From: Apium graveolens
Taxonomy: Eukaryota > Streptophyta > Magnoliopsida > Apiales > Apiaceae
DNA length: 64,000 bases
Assembly (NCBI RefSeq): GCF_009905375.1
Contig: NC_133653.1
Location: forward strand, 81,108,911 to 81,172,910
Reading direction: 5' to 3'
Part shown: piece after piece, positions 20,579 through 33,249 of the stretch
How the letters are laid out: each line of letters begins with the position of its first letter
Position numbering within the stretch: position 1 is the stretch's first letter
Position numbers and translations under genes: made by a program
Notes under the pieces: generated by a model
What the model was told of the DNA's origin: nothing
The model's database searches: none
The model's input: only the letters and a program-made list of their open reading frames with translations

Positions 20579-21672
20579 TGTTAGTGTATACAGAAAATAT
20601 TTATTTGAAGTATGTACATTTATTTCTGGCCAGTTTATTTGAGAATCATTTGAATGTTTACATGTTGTCTAATATTATATATTGTGAACAGTCTAGTATC
20701 AAATGGGATACAGAATATTAGATTGTTAAATACTGTTATATAATATAATAAGGTTCACAGCACAGGTGGTGTTGGACAATCCACTGGTATGACTATAGTA
20801 TTATTTAGATTAGTTTATATTGACTAATAAATAATACTAGTATACTTTGTGTATATTGAACAGGATCAAATTTAGAATTGTTCCCTTAATACTGATTAAG
20901 AAGGAGAACTAAGATTCTATATTATTATTAATGCTTAGGTTCTTAATCCGGAAATAGTAATTGACACGTGTATATTATTTACATGCTTTGATTTATATAT
21001 GAAATAATTCTTTTGAATTATGTCATTATATTTTGGGTGATGGAATTATATACATGGTGGATATTATTTATTGAAGGAATCCATGTCCTGATAATATTCG
21101 GGTTAATGATGTCCCCTTGAAAGCTCAAAAAGATTTAATTATGTGAAACCCTGCAGGTGGAATTTATTCTGGCATAATTAAATAAAGGTTGAGTGGATGA
21201 TCAAGGATAAAAGATATTAATTAAATAAATTATCAGTAATTTATTTAATTAATGGACATATGATATTTTAAACATGGGGAATTTAATAAGCAAATAATAT
21301 TGGAACCGAATTAATTAAATTACGGTATTAGGAAAGGTAGTGCAAATATTAATCTTTAGTGGATTGAATTAATATTTAATTACATTGGGCTAGGCTCAAG
21401 ATGTAATTAGAAGGCCCAACCTAATTATCCATGGTCCCTATTGTAGCCTATATATATTCTTATTCTCTTCTTGCTTGGAATTGGGTGAAAACATATTGTA
21501 GCCACCAAGGAGCAAGAAGAGAGGATAACTTGAGAAGACGGAGGCCACACTTCGCTCAAGGGAATTTGGGAATACAATAGAAGAGCGTGGAATCAACCAT
21601 TAACAAGGTAATCCTCTTTTCGTAATCTTTATCGTAAAACGTAGTAACACCCTAAGTCCGTGGTTCCCAACA
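20579..21672 (+). repeat. 5' LTR of the 7.7 kb Copia element
   Basis: 1,094-bp LTR with TG..CA ends. A TATA-like tatatatattc lies near 21450, followed by a short transcribed-looking region with agcaagaagagagg. Confidence 0.93.
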
Positions 21673-22043
21673 ATTGGTATCAGATCCTGGTAATGGGTTC
21701 TTCGTTTTATGATATAATGTCCATGTCGTAATTATATATGCGTGTATATAGTATTTTGCTTGTATTGGTTTTGATGCAGGTTGTTAATCCACTATTATGG
21801 CCATGTATATTTTAATTATGTGTTTGGATCCCACGTGGTTTAATCGTGGTTAATTTTTGTTTTGGTTTCTACGTGGTTTAATCGTGGTTTTAATTTACAC
21901 GAGGGTTGATCATGTTAGAATAGATTTTACAAAATTAGTTTTGTATTAGATCTATTTTTTTTGTAATTGTTCCGGGTATTTTGTAATAGTTATGTGCGAT
22001 CGGAAATCAATTCCGGTAGTTTTTTGTTCCGCTGTGCGAGTAC

Positions 22044-22192
22044 ATGGGGCAGCTGGGGCTACTGGGGCTGCTGGGGCAGCTGGGCTTGCTGGGGCTGCTG
22101 GGGCAGCTGGGGCAGCTGGGGCAGCTGGGGCTGCTGGGGCAGCTGGGGCTGCTGGGGCAGTTGGGGCTGCTGGGGCTGCTGGGGGCGTCGGG
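22044..22192 (+). repeat. GGGGCWGCT minisatellite in the Copia leader
   Basis: About 16 tandem copies of a 9-base unit, ggggcagct or ggggctgct. Each unit has a run of four G separated by five bases, so the plus strand (the element's RNA strand) has many overlapping G-quadruplex motifs. All three plus-strand frames are open across the repeat, giving low-complexity ORFs that I do not treat as genes. Confidence 0.92.
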
Positions 22193-22599
22193 GCGCGCTT
22201 GGGGCAGATTTTTTTTTAGAGCTAGATTTTTTTTTCAAGGGTCATAATAGTGGAAAATTTATTTTAATTTTTTCCATTAAATTTTAATTATTGCTTTAAT
22301 TTATTGATTATGTGTGTCGTTAATTATGTGTGTAATTCTTTTAAAATTGCATGTTTAACTTAATTAGGACGACATGGACATAAAATTTATTTATTGCTTT
22401 AATTAAATGTTATATGTTGCTAAAATTATGTGTATATTTTGAATGCATGATTAGACATAATTATAACAACATAAGGCCCCATTTAATTTTAAAATTCCTC
22501 AATTTTAAGGGAAAAAAAATATTCTAAGTGGGAGAGGGAATTAATATGAAATTAAATCCCATTGTCTCCATTATTGGTTGTAGGTAATTTAACATAAAG

Positions 22600-23090
22600 A
22601 TGAATATAAATTATATATACGTCACCCATCGTGGCATGTAATTTGTGGTGTCTAGAATGTTATAGAAATTACTAGAACAAACTTCTTAAATTAATAAATT
22701 TTGAAAGGAATAAATACGGATTTTCTTTATTTCTGATTTGGGACGATTTTGTCAAAAACGGGTTCATCGAACTTGTAAGGCTGTGGGTTTTAAGCGAGAC
22801 CGATGTGACTCCTCCACTACCTGGAAATCAAACCATTGATGAATATTGAATTGAAGTATTCTATTCAAGGCAAAATTACGAATATTGGAAGGTATACACG
22901 CCACCCATCGTGGCGTACCAAGTTCCATAGATTTCGAATAATTTAAGATTTGATGATGGTATACAATTAGCTATGAAAAATAATATAGTCCACCCCAACG
23001 TGACATATTGTTTAGTAATAGGACCGAAGTAACATTTAAATAAAATTAGGTGGTATACATGTCACACATCGTGGCGTACCAGAAGCTTAT
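22600..23090 (+). repeat. Three degenerate direct repeats in the Copia leader
   Basis: A block of the type tatacrygtcacccatcgtggcgtaccaag occurs near 22617, 22892 and 23054 with some divergence. A fourth copy lies outside the element at about 19963. The copies sit between the minisatellite and the gag start. Function unknown; a packaging or leader role would be speculation. Confidence 0.65.
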
Positions 23091-23142
23091 GGTGTTTAGA
23101 TGTTAGTGCATTAAATTTTAATAATTTAGATCTTAATAATTA

Positions 23143-26100
23143 ATGCACCCTTATTTATGTGATGTTTTTATGCATGATTCTCAGGATAAAATGGGCTTTA
23201 ATCCACTATTCACCATACTTAAGGATAACAAACTTACCGGACCTAACTATATTGAATGGAAACGAAATTTGGACATTGTGTTGACTGCTGAGGAGTACAA
23301 GTTTTACACTTATGAACCCAAGCCTGAATAACCTGCTGTTGATGCTCCTGAAGATGAGAAAGAGTATTATAAATGATGGATTAAGGCTGATGAAATGTCG
23401 CGATGTTACATTCTGGCAGCAATGTCAGGTGTTTTACAGCATTAGCATCAGTCTATGGCCACTGCTTCAGATATGCTCTTTAATCTCAAGGAACTTTTTG
23501 GAGATCAGAATAGGGCTGCTAGGCAAGTAGCCATGAAGGCTTTAATGAACACTCAGGTGGCTGAACGCACACCTGTAAGGGATCATGTTCTCAAGATAAT
23601 GTCGCATCTGAATGAGATAGAGATCCTTGGTGCTGAACTTGACGGGGAAACCCAGATTGACATTATCCTTATGAGCTTGTCCAAGAGTTTTGAGCAGTTC
23701 CGCTTGAATTACAACATGAACAAGAGGCAGTATAGTCTCGCGGAACTGCTGACAGAACTTCAGGAAGTTGAAGGATTATTTCGGCAGAGTGTTCAAGTGA
23801 ATGTGGTTGAGAAAGGTTCTTCCTCTAAGCCGAAAGGTATTAACAAGAAGAAAAAGGCTCAGACACAGAAAGCTGTGAAGGTAGTGGGAGTTCAGGGTGG
23901 TGTGAAAAAGCCTAAGGGAAAGTGCTTCAGATGCAAACAGTCAGGTCACTGGAAACAAGATTGTCCTCTTCCTAAGAAGATAAACAATACTGGTATGTCT
24001 CTTTCTCTAGTTACAAAAACATTTATAGCGGCTATATCTACGAGCACTTGGTGTGTAGATACAGGAGCCACTGATCATATTTGTAATTCTATGCAGGGGT
24101 TCCAACTATCCAGAATGCTTAGAGATGGTGAGATATACGTGTTCATGGGAGATGCTACGAAAGTAGCAGTAGTTACAGTAGGAGTTATTCATTTATCTTT
24201 TGGTTCTGATAGGATTTTGGTTTTGAACAATTGTCTTTATGTACCTTCTTTTAGAAGGAATTTAATTTCGGTTTCTAAACTTGCTTTGGATGGTTATAAT
24301 GTTTGTTTGGATCGTAATGTTTCTATTATGATGAATAAACGAATTATATGTTCAGGTACATTGCAAGACAATTTGTATATAATTAATCCTAGTCAACCTG
24401 CACTACAACTGCAATTTAAGGAATTGAACAACACATCTTCTAACTCTACTAAAAGAAAGGAACCTTCTAGTTTGAACCAAACATATCTTTGGCACTTGAG
24501 ATTAGGTCATATTAACTTGAGGAGGATTCAAAGACTGGTAGTAGATGGGCCTTTAAGCTCATTGGCAGTGGAGCCATTTCCAGTTTGTGAATCCTGCTTG
24601 GAAGGTAAAATGACTAATAGGCCTTTCAAGGAAAAAGGGAATAGAGCCAAACAACTGTTAGAATTGGTTCACTCTGATTTATGTGGACCCATGAATATCC
24701 AAGCAAGAGGTGGTTATGAATATTTTGTCACTTTCATTGATGATTATTCTAGATATGGGTACGTTTATTTATTGCACCGTAAGTCTGAGTGCTTTGATAA
24801 GTTCAAAGAGTACAAAGCTAAAACGGAGAAGCGACTTAATAAAAGTATCAAGTCACTACGATCAGATCGTGGTGGCGAATACTTGCTTGGAGAATTTAGG
24901 AAATATTTATTAGAAAATGGGATAGAATCCCAGCTAACTGCACCAGGCACACCCCAGCAGAACGGTGTAGCAGAGAGAAGGAACCAGACTCTTTTAGAGA
25001 GTGTTAGATCGATGATGAGTTATTCGGATTTACCCAAGTCGTTTTGGGGACATGCCTTAGAGACAGCAACTTATCTTCTGAACTTAGTACCTTCTAAGTC
25101 GGTTCCTAAAACCCCCTTAGAATTGTGGACCGGGGATAAACCGAGTCTAAGACATATTCGAATATGGGGTTGTTCAGCACATGTGCTGAACAAGAACGCG
25201 ACTAAGTTAGAATCTCGTACAGAAGTAAGGTTGTTTGTAGGCTACCCCATGGGAATGAAAAGATATTTATTTTATAGTCCGAAGAATCGGGATGTCATTG
25301 TTAGCACCAATGCAAGATTCTTGGAGGAGGACTATATAATGAATCACAAACCCATGAGTAGTGTCGTTTTAGAGGAACTAGTGGGAGGGACAAATAATAC
25401 CCATGAAGCTGTAGTACAAGTAGAACAACCACAACATAATGTACAACCTGTCACTAATACCGCACCAGTGCCTCGTCGTAGTGGGAGGGTTGTTCAACAG
25501 CCTGATAGATTCATGTTTTTGGGAGAGTCTTCAGACTTGGTCCCCGGTGAACATGATGATGATCCCCGTATATACGAAGAGGCAGTACAAGACAAAGATG
25601 CAGATCTTTGGCAAAAGGCGATGGAATCTGAGATAGAATCAATGTATTCTAATCAGGTCTGGGAGCTCGTGGAACCACCCAAAGGTATAAAACCTATTGG
25701 ATGTAAGTGGATCTATAAGAAAAAGAGGGGATTAGATAAAAAGGTGAAAGCCTGGAAAGCAAGACTTGTTGTGAAAGGGTATACTCAGAAAGAAGGTATC
25801 GATTATGAGGAAACCTTTTCACCGGTAGTCATGCTTAAGTCAATCCGTATTCTTTTATCTATAGCAGCTCATCTCGATTATGAGATTTGGCAAATGGATG
25901 TCAAGACAGCTTTTCTTAATGGAAGTCTTGAAGAAACCATTTATATGCAACAACCAAAAGGATTCATTAAGGAAGGCCAAGAGCATCTGGTATGTAAGCT
26001 TAAGAGGTCTATTTATGGACTTAAACAAGCTTCTAGAGACTGGAATATTCATTTTGATCAGGCAGTCCAGTCATATGGATTTGATCAAAGTCCAAGCGAA

Positions 26101-27112
26101 TCGTGCGTGTATAAGAGAAGTGAAGGTAATGTAGTGGTTTTTCTAGTACTATATATAGATGATATTTTACTCATTGGAAACAATGTTGAGATGTTGTCAT
26201 CAGTAAACGCATGGTTGTTCAAACAATTTGACATGAAGGACTTAGGTGAAGCGACATACATCCTTGGGATCAAAGTTATAAGGGATCGCAAGAAAAAGGA
26301 TGTTGGCTTTATCTCAAGAGCCCTACATTGATGAAGTATTAGCTCGTTTTAACATGCAGAACTCCAAGAAAGGTTTTCTACCTTTTAAGCATGGAGTTGC
26401 TCTATCTAAGAAGCAGTGTCCTTCGACACCTAAGGATATAGAGAGCATGAAAGCAGTTCCTTATGCTTCAGCATGTGGAAGCTTAATGTATGCTATGTTA
26501 TGTACGAGGCCTGACATCTGCTTTGCTGTAGGCATGGTTAGTAGATATCAGTCGAACCCAGGTCAGGAACATTGGAGTGCAGTAAAAACTATACTCAAGT
26601 ACCTGAGAAGGACTAAGGAGTGTATGTTAATTTACAAGGCCTCAGATCTATTTCTTTTGGGATATACTGATTCAGATTTCCAATCAGATAGGGATAAGAG
26701 GAAATCAACCTCGGGATATGTTTTTACTTTGGGAGGTGGAGCCGTTATATGGAGGAGTGTAAAGCAGAAATGCATTGCAGACTCCACCATGGAGGCCGAG
26801 TATGTGGCGGCCTCTGAGGCTGCCCAGGAGGTTGTATGGTTCAGGAACTTCCTTTTGGACTTAGATGTGGTACCTAATTTGCCTAGGAGCTTGACGGTGT
26901 ATTGTGATAACACTGGTGCTGTGGCAAATTCAAAGGAACCGCGAGACCACAAAGCAGCTAAACATATTGAACGTAAGTATCATCTCATACGAGGAATCGT
27001 AAAGCGAGGGGATATAGTTGTGGCTCATATATCATCAGAAGACAACCGAACAGATCCTTTCATAAAGAGCTTGCCAGCCAAGGTTTTTGACAAGCATGTG
27101 GAAGCGATATGA
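23143..27112 (+). pseudogene. Copia gag-pol, broken
   Basis: The first ATG in frame is at 23143, with a better-looking one at 23191. The gag part has in-frame stops at 23329-23331 (TAA), 23374-23376 (TGA) and 23443-23445 (TAG). The frame is then open to about 26,297. There an extra base in a run of a and g shifts the frame, and the remainder reads on from about 26,300 to 27112. Domains: CCHC knuckle ([14 protein letters not shown]), protease (VDTGATDH), integrase ([26 protein letters not shown]), reverse transcriptase ([13 protein letters not shown]), RNase H (STMEAEYVAA). With four lesions a full polyprotein cannot be made. Confidence 0.93.
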
Positions 27113-27203
27113 GTCAGATGGATGGACACATAGATTTTTATGTAATAGTGGATTAAATAAACACTGATGTACACATAGAATATTTTGAGTATAAGTGGGA
27201 GAT

Positions 27204-28298
27204 TGTTAGTGTATACTGAAAATATTTATTTGAAGTATGTACATTTATTTCTGGCCAGTTTATTTGAGAATCATTTGAATGTTTACATGTTGTCTAATAT
27301 TATATATTGTGAACAATCTAGTATCAAATGGGATACAAAATATTAGATTGTTAAATACGGTTATATAATATAATAAGGTTCACAGCACAGGTGGTGTTGG
27401 ACAATCCACTGGTATGGCTGTAGTATTATTTAGATTAGTTTATATTGACTAATAAATAATACTAGTATACTTTGTGTATATTGAACAGGATCAAATTTAG
27501 AATTATTCCCTTAATACTGATTAAGAAGGAGAACTAAGATTCTATGTTATTATTAATGCTTAGGTTCTTAATCCGGAAATAGTAATTGACACGTGTATAT
27601 TATTTACATGCTTTGATTTATATATGAAATAATTCTTTTGAATTATATCATTATATTTTGGGTGATGGAATTATATACATGGTGGATATTATTTATTGAA
27701 GGAATCCATGTCCTGATAATATTCGGGTTAATGATGTCCCCTTGAAAGCTCAAAAAGATTTAATTATGTGAAACCCTGCAGGTGGAATTTATTCTGGCAT
27801 AATTAAATAAAGGTTGAGTGGATGATCAAGGATAAAAGATATTAATTAAATAAATTATCAGTAATTTATTTAATTAATGGACATATGATATTTTAAACAT
27901 GGGGAATTTAATAAGCAAATAATATTGGAACCGAATTAATTAAATTACGTTATTAGGAAAGGTAGTGCAAATATTAATTCTTTAGTGGATTGAATTAATA
28001 TTTAATTACATTGGGCTAGGCTCACGATGTAATTAGAAGGCCCAACCTAATTATCCATGGTCCCTATTGTAGCCTATATATATTCTTATTCTCTTCTTGC
28101 TTGGAATTGGGTGAAAACATATTGTAGCCACCAAGGAGCAAGAAGAGAGGATAACTTGAGAAGACGGAGGCCACACTTAGCTCAAGGGAATTTGGGAATA
28201 CAATAGAAGAGCGTGGAATCAACCATTAACAAGGTAATCCTCTTTTCGTAATCTTTATCGTAAAACGTAGTAACACCCTAAGTCCGTGGTTCCCAACA
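27204..28298 (+). repeat. 3' LTR of the 7.7 kb Copia element
   Basis: 1,095-bp LTR, near 99 percent identical to the 5' LTR by eye, with a one-base indel near 27980. It is followed by the target duplication tccac and the resumed CACTA-like host sequence. Confidence 0.93.
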
Positions 28299-28529
28299 TC
28301 CACGTCATACAAATTGGGGTCATGTTGCTGAGTTGGCATATGGGACCAATCCATGTGTCCTGCCACATGTCCTGCCACGTGGAAATTGACACAAAAAATA
28401 CCTTTTTCCTACCAGGATCGGTAGGTTTTGAGTGAGTATTTCCTACCATAATTGGTAGGGTTTGATTGACAAATGGTAAGTGTTAAATGTGGTAGAAAAT
28501 GGCTTGAATGTGGTAGGAAATATTGGAAT

Positions 28530-29190
28530 ATTTTCTTAAAAAATATTTTATTTCATTGATATCAATACAGAACAAGTTGTACATAAATTAATAGCTAAAT
28601 CATAAGCATACAACAATAACCAAAATTGAAAAATTCATCATAAACCACAATTCGGACATATCACCATTATAACATAAAAAATAAAAATTTACATCTCCAT
28701 GATAATTCCATATTAGGAATAATAATTTATTAGAACAATTAATAGATGTTTCAAAAGTTAAGACTCTAATCATTTTTAAGTTCTCATCATTGTTGAATCA
28801 TTTGCCTTCATTTTTGTAATTTCTTCATTATCGTTGTTGAATAATTTGCCTACATTCTTTGTGATTTTTCAATTTTCGTCTTTGCTTGTTTCATTTCCTT
28901 GGTCTCGAGTAAAGAAAATCTACATAAGAAGAGTACATAAATGTTAGTAGCCATTAACACATGGACAATTAATACATGTAGTAAAAAACAAAATAGTAAT
29001 TACATAAACGAATCAAGATAAAAAAAATATGTTAAAAATATTAAAATACATACATATATATGAGATGGTTAAAATGAAGAAAATGAAGATAATTACCAAA
29101 GAAAAAGAAGAGGCTGGAGAAATTATGAAATAAAATTTTGGTGGAGTAGATGAAATTGAAAGTGAAAGAGGAAGATAGTGGTTTATAGGT
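28530..29190. other. AT-rich interior of the CACTA-like element, no gene seen
   Basis: No ORF with recognisable homology. It has no LTR-like or tRNA-like feature. Its assignment to the surrounding CACTA-like element rests only on position between two blocks of ttcctacc motifs. Confidence 0.4.
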
Positions 29191-29575
29191 TCAAGTCACC
29201 AATTTCCTACCAATATTTCTAGGTTAAGGGTTCAGGGGCAATTTTTAAATTTTTGAGTTTAATTTCTTTTCCGTATTTAAAATTTTTATTTTTAAATTTA
29301 GCCCCACATTTGATTTTTTTTTGTGAAATTAAGGTTCATTTCCTACCAATATTGCTATGTTTTGAATTTGGCGAAAATTTGCAATTTTTGGTTTTTGCTC
29401 CATATTTAAAGTTTTTAGTTTTGGCTCCATGTTTGAAATTTTCTTGAAACTAAAGTTCATTTCCTACCAATATTAGTAGGTTTTGAGTTGGAATTTTGTT
29501 TAAATTTTTGGATTTCGCTCCAAATTTTAAAATTTTGAATTTGCTTTATTGTTTAAAATTTTGTTGTGCAAGACA

Positions 29576-30799
29576 TGTCTGTATCATAACAAGACTAAGT
29601 CATATTGACAACCCTAAGATTAGTTTTATTGTAACCTTAATCTGTAATTTATACTTGTAACACTTAATGTCTATAAATATAAATGGAGCAGACTGAAGCA
29701 TTTTTCCCTAAACAGTGTCAAGCCTAAGAATTCTATCTACAAGAAGATCAAGAAGGTCATGCCTCAGAAGTATTATGAAGAAGCTTGGAGTTGAATAATT
29801 CTGTTTGGTGAAAAATATTCTAAGTCAAGATCTCTACAAGTCACATAATAAGTGTTATAGAGAAGTCATTCGAGAACTCAGAAAGACCTATTGAGAACTC
29901 AGGAATTGTCTATCGAGAACTCAGGAAATGCTATTGGAGATATCGATAAGTCAGATACCCATTCGAGAACTCAGAGATATCGACAAGTATACATTCATTA
30001 GAGAACTCTGAGTTATCGATAAGCCAAAGTCAATTTGAGAACTCTGAGTTATCGATAAACCAAAATTCACTAGAGAACTCAGAGTTGTCGAAAAGTCAAG
30101 TCAACAATGAAGTTTCAGAGATATCGACAAGCTAACATGCCTATCGAGATGTCGAGTTCTCTACAGTTTAATTGGAGATCTCGAAGTGAAGAAATTTCAC
30201 TAAGTACAGAATTGCAGAACAGTTCAATATCCAAGGTTGCAAATCAACAAACAATTCACACAACTGGATTGACGAGTCTACAAAAAGCAGCTTGCTTGAG
30301 AGATGTGCAAGATTAATGGTGAAGATTAACTGACAAAGGAGGATCAACCAATACACAGTGGATTAAGATATGCTAATCTAGATATGGAAATCTCACTTTT
30401 CCCTTAAATAGAAGTGATTAGTGACAGGTTAGAAAAGCAATTAGCACTTCTTATTGTTCACTGTGTAAACCAAAGTTAACTATCATATAAAGTTAACTGA
30501 GGCCCTTTGTTTAAGAGAGGACTGAATAGATTAGAAATTGTATTCTTTCTCAAGAAAGAAGCTAAGTTCTAAACCAAGAACTTAAAGATTTTGTAGCAAA
30601 ATACTACTTGATTTTTAATATAAAATTAAGTGAGTTTTGAAGATCTATGTTTTACATATTTGCATTGTTATTTATGTTTAACATCTATTCTACAAAATCA
30701 TTGATAACAACCAACTGCTAAACCCAAAGTCGATCAAAAAGTAAACATTTAAGCCAAAACACATTCACCCCCCCTTCTGTGTTGTATTCATATCTAACA
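29576..30799 (+). repeat. 5' LTR of the SIRE-like element with an internal repeat array
   Basis: The LTR has a TATA-like ctataaatataaatgg near 29671. Downstream (about 29,868-30,165) lie eight or nine degenerate copies of a unit of roughly 35-40 bases, of the form gagaactcagag ... tatcgataagtc. The left boundary is inferred, as there is no second LTR to align. Confidence 0.7.
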
Positions 30800-30848
30800 A
30801 GTGGAATCAGAGAAAAATCTGAAATTAAACAGATTAGATCTTGGAAAA

Positions 30849-33234
30849 ATGAATACACAGAAAATCAGTAGTATCAAGATTCCTCCCTTTGATAAGGCCA
30901 ACTACACTTTATGGAAAAAGAAAATGTTGTTGTTTATAAGAATGGCCAATCACCTTTACATTCAGATCCTCAAGAACGGGCCCTTCACTCCTATGGTTAG
31001 AGTTGAGGAAACCATAGATGGAGACATGGTTATTCCAGCTCATTATGCTCCCAAGGATGCCTCTGAGTATACTGAAACTGAAAGAGAGAAAGTTTCCCTA
31101 GACAGTGCTTTGCATCTGATACTAATTGAGTCACTTGACAATGTAATGTATAATAACATTGTCAACTGTGACACTGCTAAACAGATCTGGGAAAAGATTG
31201 AGATACTCTGTGAAGGAACTGAGGATGTTAGGTCAAATCAAAGAAGGATATTGATTTCTCAGTATGAGGGTTTTATGGCTAAACCAAAGGAAGGTATTAC
31301 TGATGTGTTTGAAAGGTTTAATAAGCTGATAAATGACTTGCAGCTTCATGATAAATTTTATGATGTTGAAGAAGTGAATTTGAAGTTCTTGCTTACTCTC
31401 CCTGATCATTTGGAACAAAAGATCTCTACAATCAGAGAAGGAAGGGATTTGAGTAGAATCACACTAGAAGTGCTCTATGGGGTTCTGAAAACTTATGAAC
31501 TTGAAATGATTTAAAAGAAATCTTTAAGGGCTGGTCAAGGATATATAATTGATGGCTCAAGTACACTGATTGTGAATGATGGCCATACCTCTAATGATGA
31601 GCAAAGATCCCAAACTCCAGTAATTTCTACAAGTGAGAAAAGAGTCAATGACACTAAAGAGCAAGTCATACTGGAATTAGATGAAGAAGATGAGTTCTAC
31701 ACTCTTGATGAGCTTGATGAGCTAGACAAATCAATGGCTTACTTGCCTAGAAAATTCTCTAACATTAGAGTGAAGAAACCAAAATTTTTCAAGAGCAAAG
31801 GACAGTCCTTTAACAAAGACAGCAACTGGAAAGGAAAAGGGAAGTACACTCCTGATAGCAAAACTGGCTACAAAACTGGATCTGTTGATAGATCAAACAT
31901 AAGGTGCTTTAACTGTGATGAGTTGGGTCATTTTGCTACAGAATGTAGGAAACCCAAGAAGGCAAAGAAAGACAAAGCCTATCTTGAATTGGAAGCAAAG
32001 TATGATGCTCTTCTAAAGAAGCAACAAGGGAAAGCTTATATTGCTGAGCGCAAAAGCTGGGATGATTCAGATAATGATGAAGATGAAGAAGTTAGAAACT
32101 ATGCACTCATGGCCTTGGAGCAAGGAGATTCTTCATCATCTAAATAACAGGTACCAACTCTTACCATAATTGATTTAAATGTGAGTCAATATAAGGAAAC
32201 TGTTGAAAAGATGAGCATAGAAATGTTCCACATTCATACAAGCATGGTTGCTACAAATGAGGAAGTTAGCAGATTGAAAAAGATCAATGAAAAACTTGAG
32301 AGTGAAAAACAAGAGACTGAATTGTTGCTGGTTGAGCTTGTTGCTGCTAAGCAAGAAAATGCATACTTTAAAGAACAAATTAAAGTGTGCAAGTGAAATT
32401 GAAGTAGTATTGAGAGAAAGGCTGGAGAAGAATGAAGTGAAGCTGAAATCCTTCAAAAATGCTTCTGAGTTGATTGGCCAATATCATGAAAAGAACAAGC
32501 CATGTGCAAACATTGCCATTGGTCTTGATTATGAAGGTTTGAATAACAAAAAGAAGTCTGTCAGTGACAAAGGAAAATCAACTGAAACTGAAAATATTCC
32601 AATTATTTTGAAGAAAGTTGAATCACCTTTGTTCAAGGCATGTGAGGTGAACTTCAGTGAAGAAGAGTTGACCATCAAATAGGAGATAGCTGATGAGGAC
32701 AAGGAAAAGAAAAATGATGAGACAACTCAGTCTTCCATCTCTGTTGAAACACTAAAAGCCAATCAAGAAACTAAGGAGCCTGTGAAGGAGATTAAAGCTG
32801 AAGAGGTCAAAAAGAAAAAGAAGAATAGAAATCGAAAGATTGGAATAAACAAAAGCAATAATTTTTCTTATGTTGCAGATGCTCCTAGAAAGAGGTGTGA
32901 GAATTGTAGATCAATGAATCACCTAACTTACCTTTGTAAAAAGATTTTTAGCAATCCACCTGAAGGAGTCTGCAAGTACAATGAAGCTAAGGCTAATGAT
33001 CCCTATTCATTCTGTGACAAGTTTGACTGCATTCCCTGCAACTTGAAAGTGATGAAGAGTTGCCAAAAATTGAGAACTGATCTCATAGAATCAAAAGTTG
33101 GTTCTATATCTGAAAGGGAAAATGCTCAACAGTCTATGAATTCTATTTTATCTGAAAATTCTAATTCTACTTCTGCAAAATCAGTTAATAAGAAGAAAGT
33201 GCCCAACACAGCTTGGGTAGCTAAATACACTTAA
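30849..33234 (+). pseudogene. SIRE-like gag and gag-protease linker, broken
   Basis: The gag frame starts at the ATG at 30849 with the Copia gag N terminus (IPPFDKANYTLWKKKM). A CCHC knuckle (CFNCDELGHFATEC) lies near 31,905-31,950. It is followed by a long Lys/Glu-rich, coiled-coil-like region and a second Cys-rich stretch (CENCRSMNHLTYLC) near 32,900. Lesions: stop at 31512-31514, stop at 32145-32147, a frame change near 32,390, a stop at 32680-32682 and one at 33232-33234. The extended gag is a mark of the SIRE lineage. Confidence 0.85.
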
Positions 33235-33249
33235 TCCTCATTGTGTGCA

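Larger units (their letters stand above)
20579..28298 (+). mobile_element. Ty1/Copia LTR retrotransposon, full length, coding region damaged
   Basis: The LTRs are 20579-21672 (1,094 bp) and 27204-28298 (1,095 bp); both begin TGTTAGTGTATAC and end TTCCCAACA. Reading by eye I count about a dozen differences, near 1 percent. The target duplication tccac is perfect (20574-20578 and 28299-28303). The primer-binding site tggtatcagatcc starts at 21675 and resembles the initiator-Met tRNA complement. The polypurine tract aagtgggagat precedes the 3' LTR. A leader of about 1.5 kb lies between the primer site and gag. Gag-pol is broken by three stops and one frameshift, so it is probably not autonomous. 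Confidence 0.96.
20403..29575. mobile_element. CACTA-like element fragments split by a Copia element
   Basis: The left end CACTATAAGAAAACGG at about 20403 is a CACTA-type terminus. It is followed by ttttctaccagcg and tttctacca motifs up to 20578. After the Copia element, 28299-28520 and 29190-29500 carry many related motifs (ttcctaccaatattggtagg and variants), as in subterminal regions. No transposase gene and no convincing right terminus were found, so this is a non-autonomous or truncated element. The middle (about 28,530-29,190) is AT-rich with no recognised coding sequence. Confidence 0.55.

Noticed and set aside
21967..22287. Gly/Trp- and Ala/Gly-rich ORFs at the minisatellite
   Set aside because: All three frames are open because the 9-base repeat contains no stop codon. 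No upstream signal or homology.
29868..30165. Regular short repeats that could look like a CRISPR array
   Set aside because: Repeats are degenerate, spacers are not unique sequences of constant length, and the array lies in a plant LTR. No cas genes are present.
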